Shown here one piece after another: positions 38,194 through 47,485 of a stretch of DNA of 64,000 nt. The notes under the pieces are model-generated. The model was not told the origin of the DNA, ran no database searches, and worked only from the letters and a program-made list of their open reading frames with translations. The position numbers were made by a program, and so were the translations under genes. Numbering within the stretch: position 1 is the stretch's first letter; the number at the start of each line of letters is the position of its first letter. The DNA comes from Alcanivorax sp. (lineage in GTDB: Bacteria; Pseudomonadota; Gammaproteobacteria; Pseudomonadales; Alcanivoracaceae), in assembly GCA_022449455.1 (NCBI GenBank), contig JAKUPL010000011.1:62001-126000 (forward strand). Reading direction: 5' to 3'.

Positions 38194-39012
38194 CTACTGC
38201 AGCCGCCGCTGCAGGCCGGTCATGGCCAGGATGCGGGTGCTGATTTCCTCGATGGACAGTTCGGTGGCGTCCAGGTGGGGAATATTGAACTTGTTGTACA
38301 GCGCCTGCAGGGCGCGCACTTCCATGTCGCACTGGCGCGGCGAGGCGTAACGGCTGCCCGCCTTGCGCTCGCTGCGGATGGCGCTGAGACGGTCCGCGTT
38401 GATGGTCAGACCGAACAGCTTGTGGCGGTGCGGCGCCAGGGCGTCGGGCAGGCGCAGGTCGTCGAAGTCGTCCTCGGTGAGCGGGTAGTTGGCGGTGAAC
38501 AGACCGAACTGCAGGGCCAGGTACAGGCAGGTGGGTGTTTTGCCCGAGCGGGATACCCCCACCAGAATCAGGTCCGCCTGATCGTAGGCCCGGGTACGGG
38601 CGCCATCGTCGTTGTCGAGGGCGAAATGCACCGCGTTGATGCGGATGCGGTAGGCCTGCTGGTCGCGGATCGCGTGGGTCTGGCCGATCTTGTGGTTGGC
38701 CGCCACGCCCAGTTCATCCTCCAGGGGTTTCTGAAACGCGGTGAACAGATCCAGCACCTTGCCGTTGCAGGTGTGCAGGATGCGGCGCTGCGGGCCGTCC
38801 ACCAGGGTGGAGAACACCACCGGCTTGGCGCCGTCGTCCTCGGCGGCGCGGTTGATGCGATTGACCGCTTCGTGGGCGAGCGCGTCGGACTGCACATAAG
38901 GGATGGTGACCTGATCAAATTCTATACTGCCGAATTGGCTGAGCAGACTGTGGCCGATCGTCTCGGCGGTAATACCGGTCCCGTCGGAAACGAAAAAAGC
39001 GGTTCTTTTCAT
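38194..39012 (-). CDS. ppsR: PEP synthase regulatory protein PpsR (bifunctional kinase/pyrophosphorylase)
   Basis: 272 residues from ATG 39012 (MKRTAFFVSDGTG). DUF299 family: the P-loop-like GVSRSGKTPTCLYLA and the N-terminal VSDGTGITAETIGHSLL are diagnostic. It inactivates PEP synthase by ADP-dependent phosphorylation of a Thr and reactivates it by phosphorolysis. It is divergent from ppsA, its target, with 209 bases between. A longer frame to 39099 has no ribosome site. Confidence 0.95.
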   Translation of the reverse strand: MKRTAFFVSDGTGITAETIGHSLLSQFGSIEFDQVTIPYVQSDALAHEAVNRINRAAEDDGAKPVVFSTLVDGPQRRILHTCNGKVLDLFTAFQKPLEDELGVAANHKIGQTHAIRDQQAYRIRINAVHFALDNDDGARTRAYDQADLILVGVSRSGKTPTCLYLALQFGLFTANYPLTEDDFDDLRLPDALAPHRHKLFGLTINADRLSAIRSERKAGSRYASPRQCDMEVRALQALYNKFNIPHLDATELSIEEISTRILAMTGLQRRLQ

Positions 39013-39221
39013 GGGCTTGAGGCTCCTCGGCGGCACGAGGACGAGGCCGCGCCGCGGTTCAACAAACGTCGTTACAGTTTCGCCAATACGGGCGGGCAAA
39101 GCGCCGTGGTTTTGGGTAGAATGGCGCCTCGATTCATTCCGGTAAAGCCGGGAACCGCCGAAACACGGTGCACAACACCGTTCCCGGGTTCCACGGCCAG
39201 CAACACTTAAGGAGACGACCC

Positions 39222-41594
39222 TTGGCGGAGTACGTAGTCTGGTTTCAGGATCTGGGCAAGGACGACGTGGAACACGTCGGCGGCAAGAATGCCTCCCTTG
39301 GCGAGATGATCAGCAACCTGGCGGCGGCCGGCGTGTCGGTGCCGGGCGGTTTCGCGACCACCGCGCAGGCGTTCCGTGATTTCCTCGAGCACAACGATCT
39401 GACCACCCGGATCAACGACGCCCTGAGCGCGCTGGATGTGGAAGACGTGGTGGCCCTGGCGGAAACCGGCGAGAAAATTCGCAAATGGGTGGTGGACGCG
39501 CCTTTCCAGCCGGAACTGGAAGCCGCCATTCGTGACGCCTACGAGCAGATGGGCGAGGGCAACGCGGACCTGCCGGTGGCGGTGCGTTCCTCCGCCACCG
39601 CCGAGGACCTGCCGGACGCGTCCTTCGCCGGCCAGCAGGAAACCTTCCTCAATATTCGCGGCCTCGACCACGTCATGGTGGCGGTGAAGGAAGTGTTCGC
39701 CTCCCTGTTCAACGACCGTGCCATCAGCTACCGCGTGCACCAGGGCTTCGACCACAAACTGGTCGCGCTGTCCGCCGGCGTGCAGCAGATGGTGCGCTCC
39801 GAGACCGGCGCCGCCGGCGTGATGTTCACCCTGGACACCGAATCCGGCTTCCGTGACGTGGTGTTCATCACCGCCTCCTATGGCCTCGGTGAAATGGTGG
39901 TGCAGGGCGCCGTGAACCCGGACGAGTTCTACGTTCACAAGAAAACCCTGCTCAACAAGAAGCCCTCCATCCTGCGCCGCAACCTGGGCAGCAAGCTGCA
40001 GAAGATGGTCTACGGCAGCGAAGCCAGCGCCGGCAAATCGGTGCAGACCGTGGACGTGCCCCAGGCCGACCGTCAGCGTTTCTGTCTCACCGACGAGCAG
40101 GTGGAGAGCCTGTCCCGCCAGGCCATCGAGATCGAAAAGCACTACGGCATGCCGATGGACATCGAGTGGGCACTGGACGGCGACTCCAACAAGCTGTTCA
40201 TCGTGCAGGCCCGCCCGGAGACGGTGAAGAGCCGCTCCGACGCCTCCGTGATGGAGCGTTACCTGCTCAAGCAGACCGGCAAGGTGCTGGTGGAAGGCCG
40301 CGCCATCGGTCAGCGCATCGGCGCCGGCCCGGTGCGCATCGTTTCCAGCATCAAGGAAATGGACCGGGTGCAGCCCGGTGACGTGCTGGTCACCGATATG
40401 ACCGACCCGGACTGGGAACCGGTGATGAAGCGCGCCTCCGCCATCGTCACCAATCGCGGCGGCCGTACCTGTCACGCGGCGATCATCGCCCGTGAGCTGG
40501 GCGTACCGGCCATCGTCGGCTGCGGCGACGCCACCGAGCTGCTCAAGGACGGTCAGGAAGTGACCGTGTCCTGCGCCGAGGGCGACACCGGCAACATCTA
40601 TGAAGGCAAGCTGGACTTCGACATCCAGCGCAACTCCATCGAGTCCATGCCCAAGCTGCCGTTCAAGATCATGATGAACGTGGGCAACCCGGACCGCGCC
40701 TTCGATTTCGCCACGCTGCCCAACCAGGGCGTGGGCCTGGCGCGCCTGGAGTTCATCATCAACCGCATGATCGGCGTGCACCCCAAGGCGCTGCTCAACT
40801 ACGACAAGCTGCCCCGCGACGTGCAGCACGCGGCGGACAAGCGCATCGCCGGTTACGACGATCCGGTGGACTTCTACGTGGAGAAACTGGTGGAGGGGAT
40901 TTCCACCCTGGCCGCCGCCTTCTTCCCGGAGAAAGTCATCGTGCGACTCTCCGACTTCAAGTCCAACGAGTACGCCAACCTGATCGGCGGCAGCCTCTAC
41001 GAGCCGGACGAAGAAAACCCGATGCTCGGCTTCCGTGGCGCCAGCCGTTACATCAGCGAGAACTTCCGCGACTGCTTCGAGCTGGAATGCCGGGCGCTCA
41101 AGAAAGTGCGCGATGAAATGGCCTTCACCAACGTGGAGATCATGGTGCCCTTCGTGCGCACCACCGGTGAAGCGGAGCAGGTCATCGATTTGCTGGCCAA
41201 GAACGGCCTGAAGCGCGGCGAGAACGGCCTGCGCGTGATCATGATGTGCGAGCTGCCCACCAACGCGCTGCTGGCGGACGAGTTCCTCAAGCACTTCGAC
41301 GGCTTCTCCATCGGCTCCAACGACCTGACCCAGCTGACCCTGGGCCTGGATCGGGATTCCGGCATCATCAGCCATCTGTTCGATGAGCGGGACCCGGCGG
41401 TGAAGGCGCTGCTGAAGATGGCCATCGACGCCTGCAACGCCCGCAAGAAGTACGTGGGCATCTGCGGCCAGGGGCCGTCCGACCACCCGGATCTGGCCAA
41501 GTGGCTGATGGAGCAGGGCATTGATTCCGTGTCCCTGAATCCGGATTCGGTGCTCGGGACCTGGTTCTACCTGGCCGAGAAGCACGGTCACTGA
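39222..41594 (+). CDS. ppsA: Phosphoenolpyruvate synthase PpsA
   Basis: 790 residues from a TTG start at 39222, with AAGGAG seven bases upstream; ATG 39168 has no ribosome site. It makes PEP from pyruvate and ATP for gluconeogenesis. The ATP-grasp half has [19 protein letters not shown], the swivel domain has the phospho-His in [15 protein letters not shown] with the regulatory Thr next to it, and the PEP/pyruvate barrel ends in FCxxN-type IGSNDLTQL and [11 protein letters not shown]. The length is that of E. coli PpsA (792). Pyruvate from the prp pathway would feed it directly. Confidence 0.97.
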   Translation: MAEYVVWFQDLGKDDVEHVGGKNASLGEMISNLAAAGVSVPGGFATTAQAFRDFLEHNDLTTRINDALSALDVEDVVALAETGEKIRKWVVDAPFQPELEAAIRDAYEQMGEGNADLPVAVRSSATAEDLPDASFAGQQETFLNIRGLDHVMVAVKEVFASLFNDRAISYRVHQGFDHKLVALSAGVQQMVRSETGAAGVMFTLDTESGFRDVVFITASYGLGEMVVQGAVNPDEFYVHKKTLLNKKPSILRRNLGSKLQKMVYGSEASAGKSVQTVDVPQADRQRFCLTDEQVESLSRQAIEIEKHYGMPMDIEWALDGDSNKLFIVQARPETVKSRSDASVMERYLLKQTGKVLVEGRAIGQRIGAGPVRIVSSIKEMDRVQPGDVLVTDMTDPDWEPVMKRASAIVTNRGGRTCHAAIIARELGVPAIVGCGDATELLKDGQEVTVSCAEGDTGNIYEGKLDFDIQRNSIESMPKLPFKIMMNVGNPDRAFDFATLPNQGVGLARLEFIINRMIGVHPKALLNYDKLPRDVQHAADKRIAGYDDPVDFYVEKLVEGISTLAAAFFPEKVIVRLSDFKSNEYANLIGGSLYEPDEENPMLGFRGASRYISENFRDCFELECRALKKVRDEMAFTNVEIMVPFVRTTGEAEQVIDLLAKNGLKRGENGLRVIMMCELPTNALLADEFLKHFDGFSIGSNDLTQLTLGLDRDSGIISHLFDERDPAVKALLKMAIDACNARKKYVGICGQGPSDHPDLAKWLMEQGIDSVSLNPDSVLGTWFYLAEKHGH

Positions 41595-41596
41595 GT

Positions 41597-41628
41597 AAAA
41601 AAAGCCCGGCTTTCGCCGGGCTTTTTTG
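41597..41628 (+). terminator. Rho-independent terminator of ppsA
   Basis: AAAAAAA, then stem AGCCCGGC / GCCGGGCT with loop TTTC, then TTTTTT, three bases after the ppsA stop. It ends nine bases before the next ATG. Confidence 0.92.
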
Positions 41629-41636
41629 TCAGCGCC

Positions 41637-41954
41637 ATGTTCCATCGTCTGATCCGCACCCTCGACCTCTACGACGGCCTGCGCCTGCCGGTGACCATCG
41701 GCCGCCACGAGCTGCTGCTGGTCCACGAGGAAGGGGAAACCTGGCTGGTGCAGCGGCGCTGCCCACATGGGGACTTCCCCCTGGAGCGCGGCACGGTGCG
41801 CGATGGAATACTGCGTTGCCCCGGCCACGGCCTGACCTTCTCACTGCGCGATGGGCGCAGCCCGGACAATCCGGCGTTCCGCCTGCGGCACTATCCTTTG
41901 CAATTTGACGGCCCCTGGCTGGGCGTGTCCCTGGACCCCGCCGGCGGGCACTGA
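41637..41954 (+). CDS. Small Rieske [2Fe-2S] protein
   Basis: 105 residues, one Rieske domain. The cluster ligands are C-x-H in RRCPHGDFPLERG and C-x2-H in LRCPGHGLTFSL, 17 residues apart, as in Rieske ferredoxins. It is probably a soluble electron carrier of a dioxygenase or hydroxylase, but no oxygenase is adjacent; the nearest P450 (45806) is 4 kb away. The ATG follows the ppsA terminator with almost no leader and no Shine-Dalgarno, so the real start or promoter is unclear. It is convergent with the lytic transglycosylase gene. Confidence 0.78.
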   Translation: MFHRLIRTLDLYDGLRLPVTIGRHELLLVHEEGETWLVQRRCPHGDFPLERGTVRDGILRCPGHGLTFSLRDGRSPDNPAFRLRHYPLQFDGPWLGVSLDPAGGH

Positions 41955-41975
41955 CCGCGACCGGGCGGGCCCGGA

Positions 41976-42623
41976 TCAGCGGCTGGCGACCGCCTCCGGC
42001 GCCGCCATCTCCAGCTGGTAGCGCAAGCGCAGTTCCTTCACCTTCTGAACGTAGGCCCGGGTCTCCGGGAACGGCGGAATGCCGCCGTAACGGCGCACAT
42101 TGCCCTCGCCGGCGTTGTAGGCGGCCAGTACCTGGTCCAGGGAAGTGAAACGGTCCTGCAGATAGGCCAGGAAGCGGGTGCCGCCCCGGATGTTGTCGGC
42201 GGCGTCGAAGGGGTTGGTCACGTCCAGATAATCGGCGGTGCCCGGCATCAGCTGCATCAGCCCCTGGGCGCCGACCCGGGATACCGCGTAGCGGTCGAAC
42301 AGCGACTCCGCGTGAATCACCGCCTTGACCAGGGCCGGTTCCACCTCGAACTGTCCGGCGTTGGCCAGGATCAGGGTGTCGTAGCGGTTGCGCTGGAACT
42401 CGGACAGCGGCTGGGGCCGATAGCTCCAGCCCTTGCGCACCGACAGCAGGGTATAACTGGCCGAAACCCGGTCCTGGGGCTGGTCGGTGTACAGGATTTC
42501 CCCGTTCGCCCCCCGGTATTTGTAGATATTGTCGGCCCCCACGTGCGCGGACAGCCCCAGTGCCAGCCCGGCCAGCAGCAGTCCCCGCACCGGGCCGATC
42601 ACCCCCGTGATCGTCATTATCAT
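41976..42623 (-). CDS. Lytic transglycosylase (SLT domain, DUF4124-like N-terminus)
   Basis: 215 residues. A hydrophobic signal segment (about 8-28) ends near GADNIYKY. A DUF4124-like motif follows (YKYRGANGEILYTDQP). The SLT domain (about 85-205) contains the catalytic Glu in VIHAESLFDRYAVSRVGAQG and then LMQLMPGTADYL and AYNAGEGNVRRYGG. It would cleave peptidoglycan to 1,6-anhydromuropeptides in the periplasm. ATG 42623 or 42617 could be the start. It may help insert envelope machines such as the secretion system, but there is no direct link. Confidence 0.9.
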   Translation of the reverse strand: MIMTITGVIGPVRGLLLAGLALGLSAHVGADNIYKYRGANGEILYTDQPQDRVSASYTLLSVRKGWSYRPQPLSEFQRNRYDTLILANAGQFEVEPALVKAVIHAESLFDRYAVSRVGAQGLMQLMPGTADYLDVTNPFDAADNIRGGTRFLAYLQDRFTSLDQVLAAYNAGEGNVRRYGGIPPFPETRAYVQKVKELRLRYQLEMAAPEAVASR

Positions 42624-42817
42624 TGTCCAGCCCGATTCCGAACCGTCTTGATACCACAGTCACCGGGGTGGGGCTAGGTGTCTCGTATCAGTTAGCGCGA
42701 CCGGGTCTCAGTGTTTCGGGTGAGCAGGTTTTACGTTCCCGGCGGTCGCTCTTCACCCGCCGCTGCCGTCGCGGCGCCGTTAAAGTGGTAGCATGCCCTC
42801 AGGATAAAGGAGGACGC

Positions 42818-44383
42818 ATGCTGTCGGATCGGTTGCACGCCTGGGTGGTGAATCTGGCCACCTGGTTGGCGTTCGGGTTATTGTTGATGCTGTTGGTGCT
42901 GTCGGTGACCGCCGCGGTGCTGTGGATCCAGGATCGCTACCTGCAGAAGTCTCACGCCATCCGCCGCAACTACCCCCTGATCGGTCGGTTCCGCTACTTC
43001 TTCGAGCACCTGGGTGAGTTCTTCCGTCAGTACTTTTTCGCCATGGACCGGGAAGAGCTGCCGTTCAACCGGGCCCAGCGCAGCTGGGTGTATCGCGCCG
43101 CCAAGGACCTGAGCAACACGGTGGCGTTCGGTACCACCAAGCAGAACGCGCCGGGCCGGGTGATCTTTCTCAACACGCCGTATCCGACCCTGGAAAAGGA
43201 CGCCGCCAAAACCTTGCCGTTGATGATCGGGCCCCATGCCCGGCAACCCTATGTGGCGCGCAGCTTCCACAATATTTCCGGGATGAGCTTCGGGGCGCTG
43301 TCGCGACCGGCGGTGCGCGCGCTGTCCCGGGGCGCCGGCCACGCCGGTTGCTGGCTGAACACCGGCGAAGGCGGCCTCACCGAAATGCATCTGGAAGGCG
43401 GCGGCGACGTGGTGTTCCAGATCGGCACCGCCTATTACGGGGTGCGCGACGCCGACGGTAATCTCAGCGACGACCGGCTGGCGGAACTGGCGGCGCTGCC
43501 CCAGGTGAAGATGTTCGAGATCAAGCTCAGCCAGGGCGCCAAACCGGGCAAGGGCGGCATTCTGCCCGCCGAGAAGGTGACGCCGGAAATCGCCCGTATT
43601 CGCGGCATTCCGGTGGGCCAGCCGTCGGTGAGCCCCAACGGCCAGCCCGGCGTGCGCGGCGCCGAAGACCTGCTGGACCTGATCGCGCGGGTGCGCGAGG
43701 TCACCGGCAAACCCACCGGCATCAAGACCGTGATCGGTTCCTGGCAGTGGCTGGAGGACCTGTTCGTGGCGATCCACGAGCGCGGCCTGGACAGCGCCCC
43801 GGACTTCATCACCGTGGACAGCGGCGAAGGCGGCACCGGCGCCGCGCCCATGTCGCTGATGGACGACGTGGGCCTGAATCTGGCCGAATCGCTGCCGCTG
43901 GTGGTGGACCTGCGCGACGGCTTCGGCCTGCAGGAGCGCATCCGGGTGATCGCCTCCGGCAAGCTGATCACCCCGTCCATGGTGGCCTGGGCCATCGCCA
44001 TGGGCGCCGATTTCTGCGTGTCCGCCCGGGGCTATATGTTCGCGCTGGGCTGCATCCAGGCGATGCAGTGCAACCGCAACACCTGTCCCACCGGCGTCAC
44101 CACCCACAACCCGCGCCTGCAGCGCGGGCTGGTGCCCGCCGAAAAGGGCCGGCGGGTGGCGCATTTCCACGCCAACCTGGTCAAGGAAGTGGAAACCATC
44201 GCCCACGCCTGCGGGGTGGGGGAGCCGCGCCAGCTGCGCCGCCATCACGCGCGCATGGTCAACGCCAACGGCGATTCGTTGCCGCTGGAAGAACTGTGGC
44301 CGCCGATCGAACCGGGGTTGTATCTGCGCCAGGGGCGGCCCAGCCTGCACGCGCCGCTGGCCCGCTTCCGGGTGGGCGCCTGA
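42818..44383 (+). CDS. Membrane-anchored FMN-binding glutamate-synthase-like protein
   Basis: 521 residues from ATG 42818, preceded by AAAGGAGG. An N-terminal transmembrane helix (LATWLAFGLLLMLLVLSVTAAVLWI) is followed by the FMN/glutamate-synthase central domain (about 110-490). This has FGALSRPAVRALSRGA, TVDSGEGGTGAAPMSLM and the Fe-S cysteine cluster CIQAMQCNRNTCPTGV. The glutaminase and NADPH parts of glutamate synthase are absent, so it probably does not make glutamate alone. It belongs to a widespread GltB-like family of unclear substrate. gor follows after 30 bases and may be in the same operon. Confidence 0.88.
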   Translation: MLSDRLHAWVVNLATWLAFGLLLMLLVLSVTAAVLWIQDRYLQKSHAIRRNYPLIGRFRYFFEHLGEFFRQYFFAMDREELPFNRAQRSWVYRAAKDLSNTVAFGTTKQNAPGRVIFLNTPYPTLEKDAAKTLPLMIGPHARQPYVARSFHNISGMSFGALSRPAVRALSRGAGHAGCWLNTGEGGLTEMHLEGGGDVVFQIGTAYYGVRDADGNLSDDRLAELAALPQVKMFEIKLSQGAKPGKGGILPAEKVTPEIARIRGIPVGQPSVSPNGQPGVRGAEDLLDLIARVREVTGKPTGIKTVIGSWQWLEDLFVAIHERGLDSAPDFITVDSGEGGTGAAPMSLMDDVGLNLAESLPLVVDLRDGFGLQERIRVIASGKLITPSMVAWAIAMGADFCVSARGYMFALGCIQAMQCNRNTCPTGVTTHNPRLQRGLVPAEKGRRVAHFHANLVKEVETIAHACGVGEPRQLRRHHARMVNANGDSLPLEELWPPIEPGLYLRQGRPSLHAPLARFRVGA

Positions 44384-44413
44384 TCATAAAGAACCTGCAA
44401 CGAGGAGAGTACG

Positions 44414-45802
44414 TTGGCTAACGATTTCGATCTGGTGGTAATCGGTGCCGGCTCCGGCGGTGTGCGCGCGGCGCGCATGGCCGCCGGCCACGGCGCCCGG
44501 GTGGCGATCATTGAACAGCGCTTTTTCGGTGGTACCTGCGTCAACGTGGGCTGCGTGCCGAAGAAGCTGTTCGCCTACGGCGCCGGCTTCGCCGGAGACC
44601 TGGAACTGGCCGCGGACTACGGCTACCGGCTGGGCGAGTGGCGCTTTGACTGGGCCACCCTGCGCGACAACAAAAGCCGCGAGATCGAACGGCTCAACGG
44701 CATTTACCGCCGCATCCTCGACCAGGCCGGCGTCACCATTTTCGAGGGCCACGGTTGCGTCGAGGCGCCGGGCCGGGTCAGCGTGGCCGGCGAACGCGCG
44801 CTGACCACCGACCATATTCTGGTGGCCACCGGCGGCAAACCCTTCGTGCCGGACATTCCCGGCAAGGAGCATGTGCGCATCTCCGACGATCTGTTCTATC
44901 TGGAGGCGTTGCCGAAGACCGTGGCGGTGGTGGGCGGCGGCTACATCGCCAGCGAATTCGCGTCCATCCTCAATGGTCTGGGCGTCACCGTGCATCAGCT
45001 TTATCGCCGCGAGCTGTTCCTGCGCGGCTTTGACCATGACATTCGCGCCTTCGTCGCCGAGCACATGGCGGCCAAGGGCGTGCACCTGCACTTCAACACC
45101 GACGTGGACGCGGTGGAGGCGCGCCCGGACGGCGCACGCAGCCTGAGCCTGAAGGGCGGCGGCGAGCTGATCGTCGACGAGGTGTTCTACGCCACCGGCC
45201 GCGACGCCAACCTGGAAGGGCTGTTCGCTGAGGGCCAGGCCCCGGCGCTTGACGACAACGGCGCGCTGCGGGTGGACGATGACTTCCAGACCTCCGTCAA
45301 AGGTGTGTATGCGTTGGGCGATGTGATCGACCGGGTGCCGCTGACCCCGGTGGCCCTGGCCGAGGGCATGTGGCTGGCGGCGCACCTGTTCGCGGAGCAG
45401 AAACCGGCGGGGCCGCTGGACTATCGGAATATTCCCACCGCCGTGTTCTGCGCGCCCAATATCGGCACCGTGGGGCTCACCGAGGAAGAAGCCCTGGAAC
45501 GCTTCGGCACCTTGCGCGTTTACCGCTCCAGCTTCCGGCCGATGCGCTACTCCCTGGGTGACATTCAGGAAAGAACTCTGATCAAGCTGATCGTCGACGA
45601 CGCCAGCGACCGGGTGGTGGGCCTGCACATGGCCGGCGAGGAAGCGGCGGAGATCACCCAGGGGTTCGCGGTGGCGATCCGCATGGGGGCCACCAAGGCG
45701 GACTTCGATGCCACCATCGGCATCCACCCCACCGCCGCCGAGGAAGTGGTGACCCTGCGCCAGGCGGAAGTCGTGCTGTCGGACACCCAGTCCGGCGAAT
45801 AG
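44414..45802 (+). CDS. gor: Glutathione-disulfide reductase
   Basis: 462 residues from a TTG at 44414 (CGAGGAGAG upstream). FAD site VVIGAGSGGVRAARMAAGHG, redox disulfide GTCVNVGCVPKKLF, and NADP site VVGGGYIASEFASIL followed by Arg residues (YRRELFLRGFD) that favour NADPH over NADH. The C-terminal catalytic His is in GIHPTAAEEVVTL. It keeps glutathione reduced. It lies 30 bases after the FMN protein; its stop is three bases from the convergent P450 stop. Confidence 0.95.
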   Translation: MANDFDLVVIGAGSGGVRAARMAAGHGARVAIIEQRFFGGTCVNVGCVPKKLFAYGAGFAGDLELAADYGYRLGEWRFDWATLRDNKSREIERLNGIYRRILDQAGVTIFEGHGCVEAPGRVSVAGERALTTDHILVATGGKPFVPDIPGKEHVRISDDLFYLEALPKTVAVVGGGYIASEFASILNGLGVTVHQLYRRELFLRGFDHDIRAFVAEHMAAKGVHLHFNTDVDAVEARPDGARSLSLKGGGELIVDEVFYATGRDANLEGLFAEGQAPALDDNGALRVDDDFQTSVKGVYALGDVIDRVPLTPVALAEGMWLAAHLFAEQKPAGPLDYRNIPTAVFCAPNIGTVGLTEEEALERFGTLRVYRSSFRPMRYSLGDIQERTLIKLIVDDASDRVVGLHMAGEEAAEITQGFAVAIRMGATKADFDATIGIHPTAAEEVVTLRQAEVVLSDTQSGE

Positions 45803-45805
45803 CCG

Positions 45806-47149
45806 CTACAGCGGTGTCAGCGTCACCGGCAGGCCATCCTTCGGCACCGGCAGACTGGTGGTGTCCACCGGCATTTCGTAGCCGGCGGGCACCGACCACC
45901 GCCAGCGCAGCAGAATTTGATGCAGGATCGCCTTCACCTGCATGTCCGCGAAATGCAGGCCGATGCACTTGTGCGCGCCGCCGCCGAACGGTACCCAGGC
46001 GTACGGGTGCACCTTGTCTTCCCGGCGCTGATCACTGAAGCGTTCCGGGTCGAAACGCTCCGGGGCCGGCCAGTACTCTTCCATGTAATGGGTGAAGTAG
46101 GGCACCACGGTGAGGAAGGTGCCGCTGGGAATGTAGTAGCCCTGGTACTCCACGTCGCGCACCGTGCGGCGCGGCAGCGACGGCACCGGCGCGCACAGGC
46201 GCAGTGCTTCCTTCATCGCCAGGGTGATGCCGCCCAGCGCTTCCAGATCCTCGAAATCCAGCCGCTCCTTGTTAACAGCCCGGCTCTCCTCACGCAGACG
46301 CTCCTGCCACTCCGGGTGGCGCGCCAGCTGATAGAACAGGTTGGAGAGGGTGATGGTGGTGGTGTCATGGGCCGCCATCATCAGGAAGATCATGTGATTG
46401 ACCACGTCCTCGTCGGAAAAGCGCTCGCCGTCCTCGGTGGTGGCGTGGCAGAGCGCGCTGAACAGGTCGCTGCCGTGGCTCGCCCGCCGGGCCGGAATCG
46501 CGTCCCGAAAGAATGCCTCCAGCACGCGGCGACCGCGCAGGCCGCGTGACCAGCGCAGGCCGGGCACCGGAAAGCGAAGCAGGGCGGTGCCGGCCCGCAC
46601 GGTGTCGACGAAGGCCCGGTTAATGCGTTCGGCGCGGGGCCCCAGTTCGCTGCCCATGAACACGTCCGTGGCCAGGTCCAGGGTCAGCTGCTTGACCCGG
46701 GGCAGCACCTGGATCGGTCCGTCCGGCCAGGTGGCCAGGCCGTCCTCGATGCGCGGCCCCATGCGTTCCAGATAGCCCTGCAGCGCCGGTTTGGTGAACG
46801 CCTGCTGCATGATGCGCCGGTGCCAGCGGTGCTCCTCGAAATCCAGCAGCATGATGCCGCGATGGAAGAAGGGGCCGATAAAGAAGTCCCAACCGCCATG
46901 ATTGGAGAACAGGTTGTCACGGTTGAGCAGCACGAACTGGTTGGCGTCCGGCCCGAGCATCTGCACCATGCGCAGCCCGAACAGGGAGGTCCAGGACACC
47001 GGTCCGTAGCGGTCGTAGCGTCCACGCATCATGCCGATGGGGTCGCGCATGCTGCTCAGCGTATTGCCGATCAGCGGCCAGCCCGGATCGCCGGGTACCG
47101 GTTTGAGAGGGCTGCCCGAGGGCACCCGGGCGAGGGGAACCACGCTCAT
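45806..47149 (-). CDS. Cytochrome P450
   Basis: 447 residues from ATG 47149 (GGAG eight bases upstream). The I-helix oxygen motif is MMAAHDTTTITL, the K-helix ExxR is KEALRLCAP, the PERF-like region is ERFDPERFSDQRRED, and the haem loop is FGGGAHKCIGLHFAD with the Cys ligand. The proline-rich start (KPVPGDPGWPLIGNTL) is typical, with no membrane helix. The family and substrate cannot be named; the haem loop looks more like sterol/terpene-type than CYP153-type P450s. There is no ferredoxin or reductase alongside; the small Rieske protein at 41637 is the nearest electron carrier. Confidence 0.9.
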   Translation of the reverse strand: MSVVPLARVPSGSPLKPVPGDPGWPLIGNTLSSMRDPIGMMRGRYDRYGPVSWTSLFGLRMVQMLGPDANQFVLLNRDNLFSNHGGWDFFIGPFFHRGIMLLDFEEHRWHRRIMQQAFTKPALQGYLERMGPRIEDGLATWPDGPIQVLPRVKQLTLDLATDVFMGSELGPRAERINRAFVDTVRAGTALLRFPVPGLRWSRGLRGRRVLEAFFRDAIPARRASHGSDLFSALCHATTEDGERFSDEDVVNHMIFLMMAAHDTTTITLSNLFYQLARHPEWQERLREESRAVNKERLDFEDLEALGGITLAMKEALRLCAPVPSLPRRTVRDVEYQGYYIPSGTFLTVVPYFTHYMEEYWPAPERFDPERFSDQRREDKVHPYAWVPFGGGAHKCIGLHFADMQVKAILHQILLRWRWSVPAGYEMPVDTTSLPVPKDGLPVTLTPL

Positions 47150-47485
47150 CGAATCGCTCCATGAAAACGTAAACATCGTGTATATCGGCATGGTGAACCG
47201 GGCGCGGGCGGGCCACAAGAGGGGGTAGATGACTTTCCGTTGTGCATTTACCGGCCGGTTTTCGCGGCGCTGGCCACGGAACGATCAATCCGCGCCCAGG
47301 GCCCGTGGTCCGGCGCGGGGAGACGATCTTCAACGATTTGTTCACGCGGTTATCCACAGTTTCTGTGGACTATCCCGGCCCGGGTCGGCGCTTGCGACAT
47401 CGCCGGCCGGCGCGGCGCCGCGGCCTGTGAGCAGGGCGGACCGGTGTGTATGATTGAGGCCGGTTCCCGATACGGAGAAGAGTGC
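47150..47485. other. Gene-free divergent spacer P450 / parA
   Basis: 336 bases between the P450 and parA starts. Open frames that cross it have no ribosome site and are extensions of the parA frame. It holds a DnaA-box palindrome (47350-47372) and presumably both promoters; I cannot place the -35/-10 boxes with confidence. Confidence 0.6.
47350..47372. promoter_or_regulatory. DnaA-box palindrome upstream of parA
   Basis: TTATCCACA (47350-47358) is a perfect consensus DnaA box. It overlaps the palindrome TCCACAG-TTT-CTGTGGA (47353-47369). The opposite strand of 47364-47372 reads TAGTCCACA, a 7/9 match, so two DnaA-like boxes face each other. It lies 114 bases before the parA ATG. Confidence 0.6.

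Noticed and set aside
39168-39221. Upstream ATG start for ppsA
   Set aside because: It has no ribosome site, whereas the TTG at 39222 has AAGGAG at good spacing and gives the family N-terminus and length.
39207-41828. Long minus-strand frame (873 codons) opposite ppsA
   Set aside because: It is a shadow of the well-supported ppsA gene; its composition is typical of antisense GC-rich frames.
47350-47372. Chromosomal origin of replication at the DnaA box next to parA
   Set aside because: There is only one perfect box plus one weak match, no AT-rich unwinding region, and no dnaA, dnaN, gidA or parB nearby.
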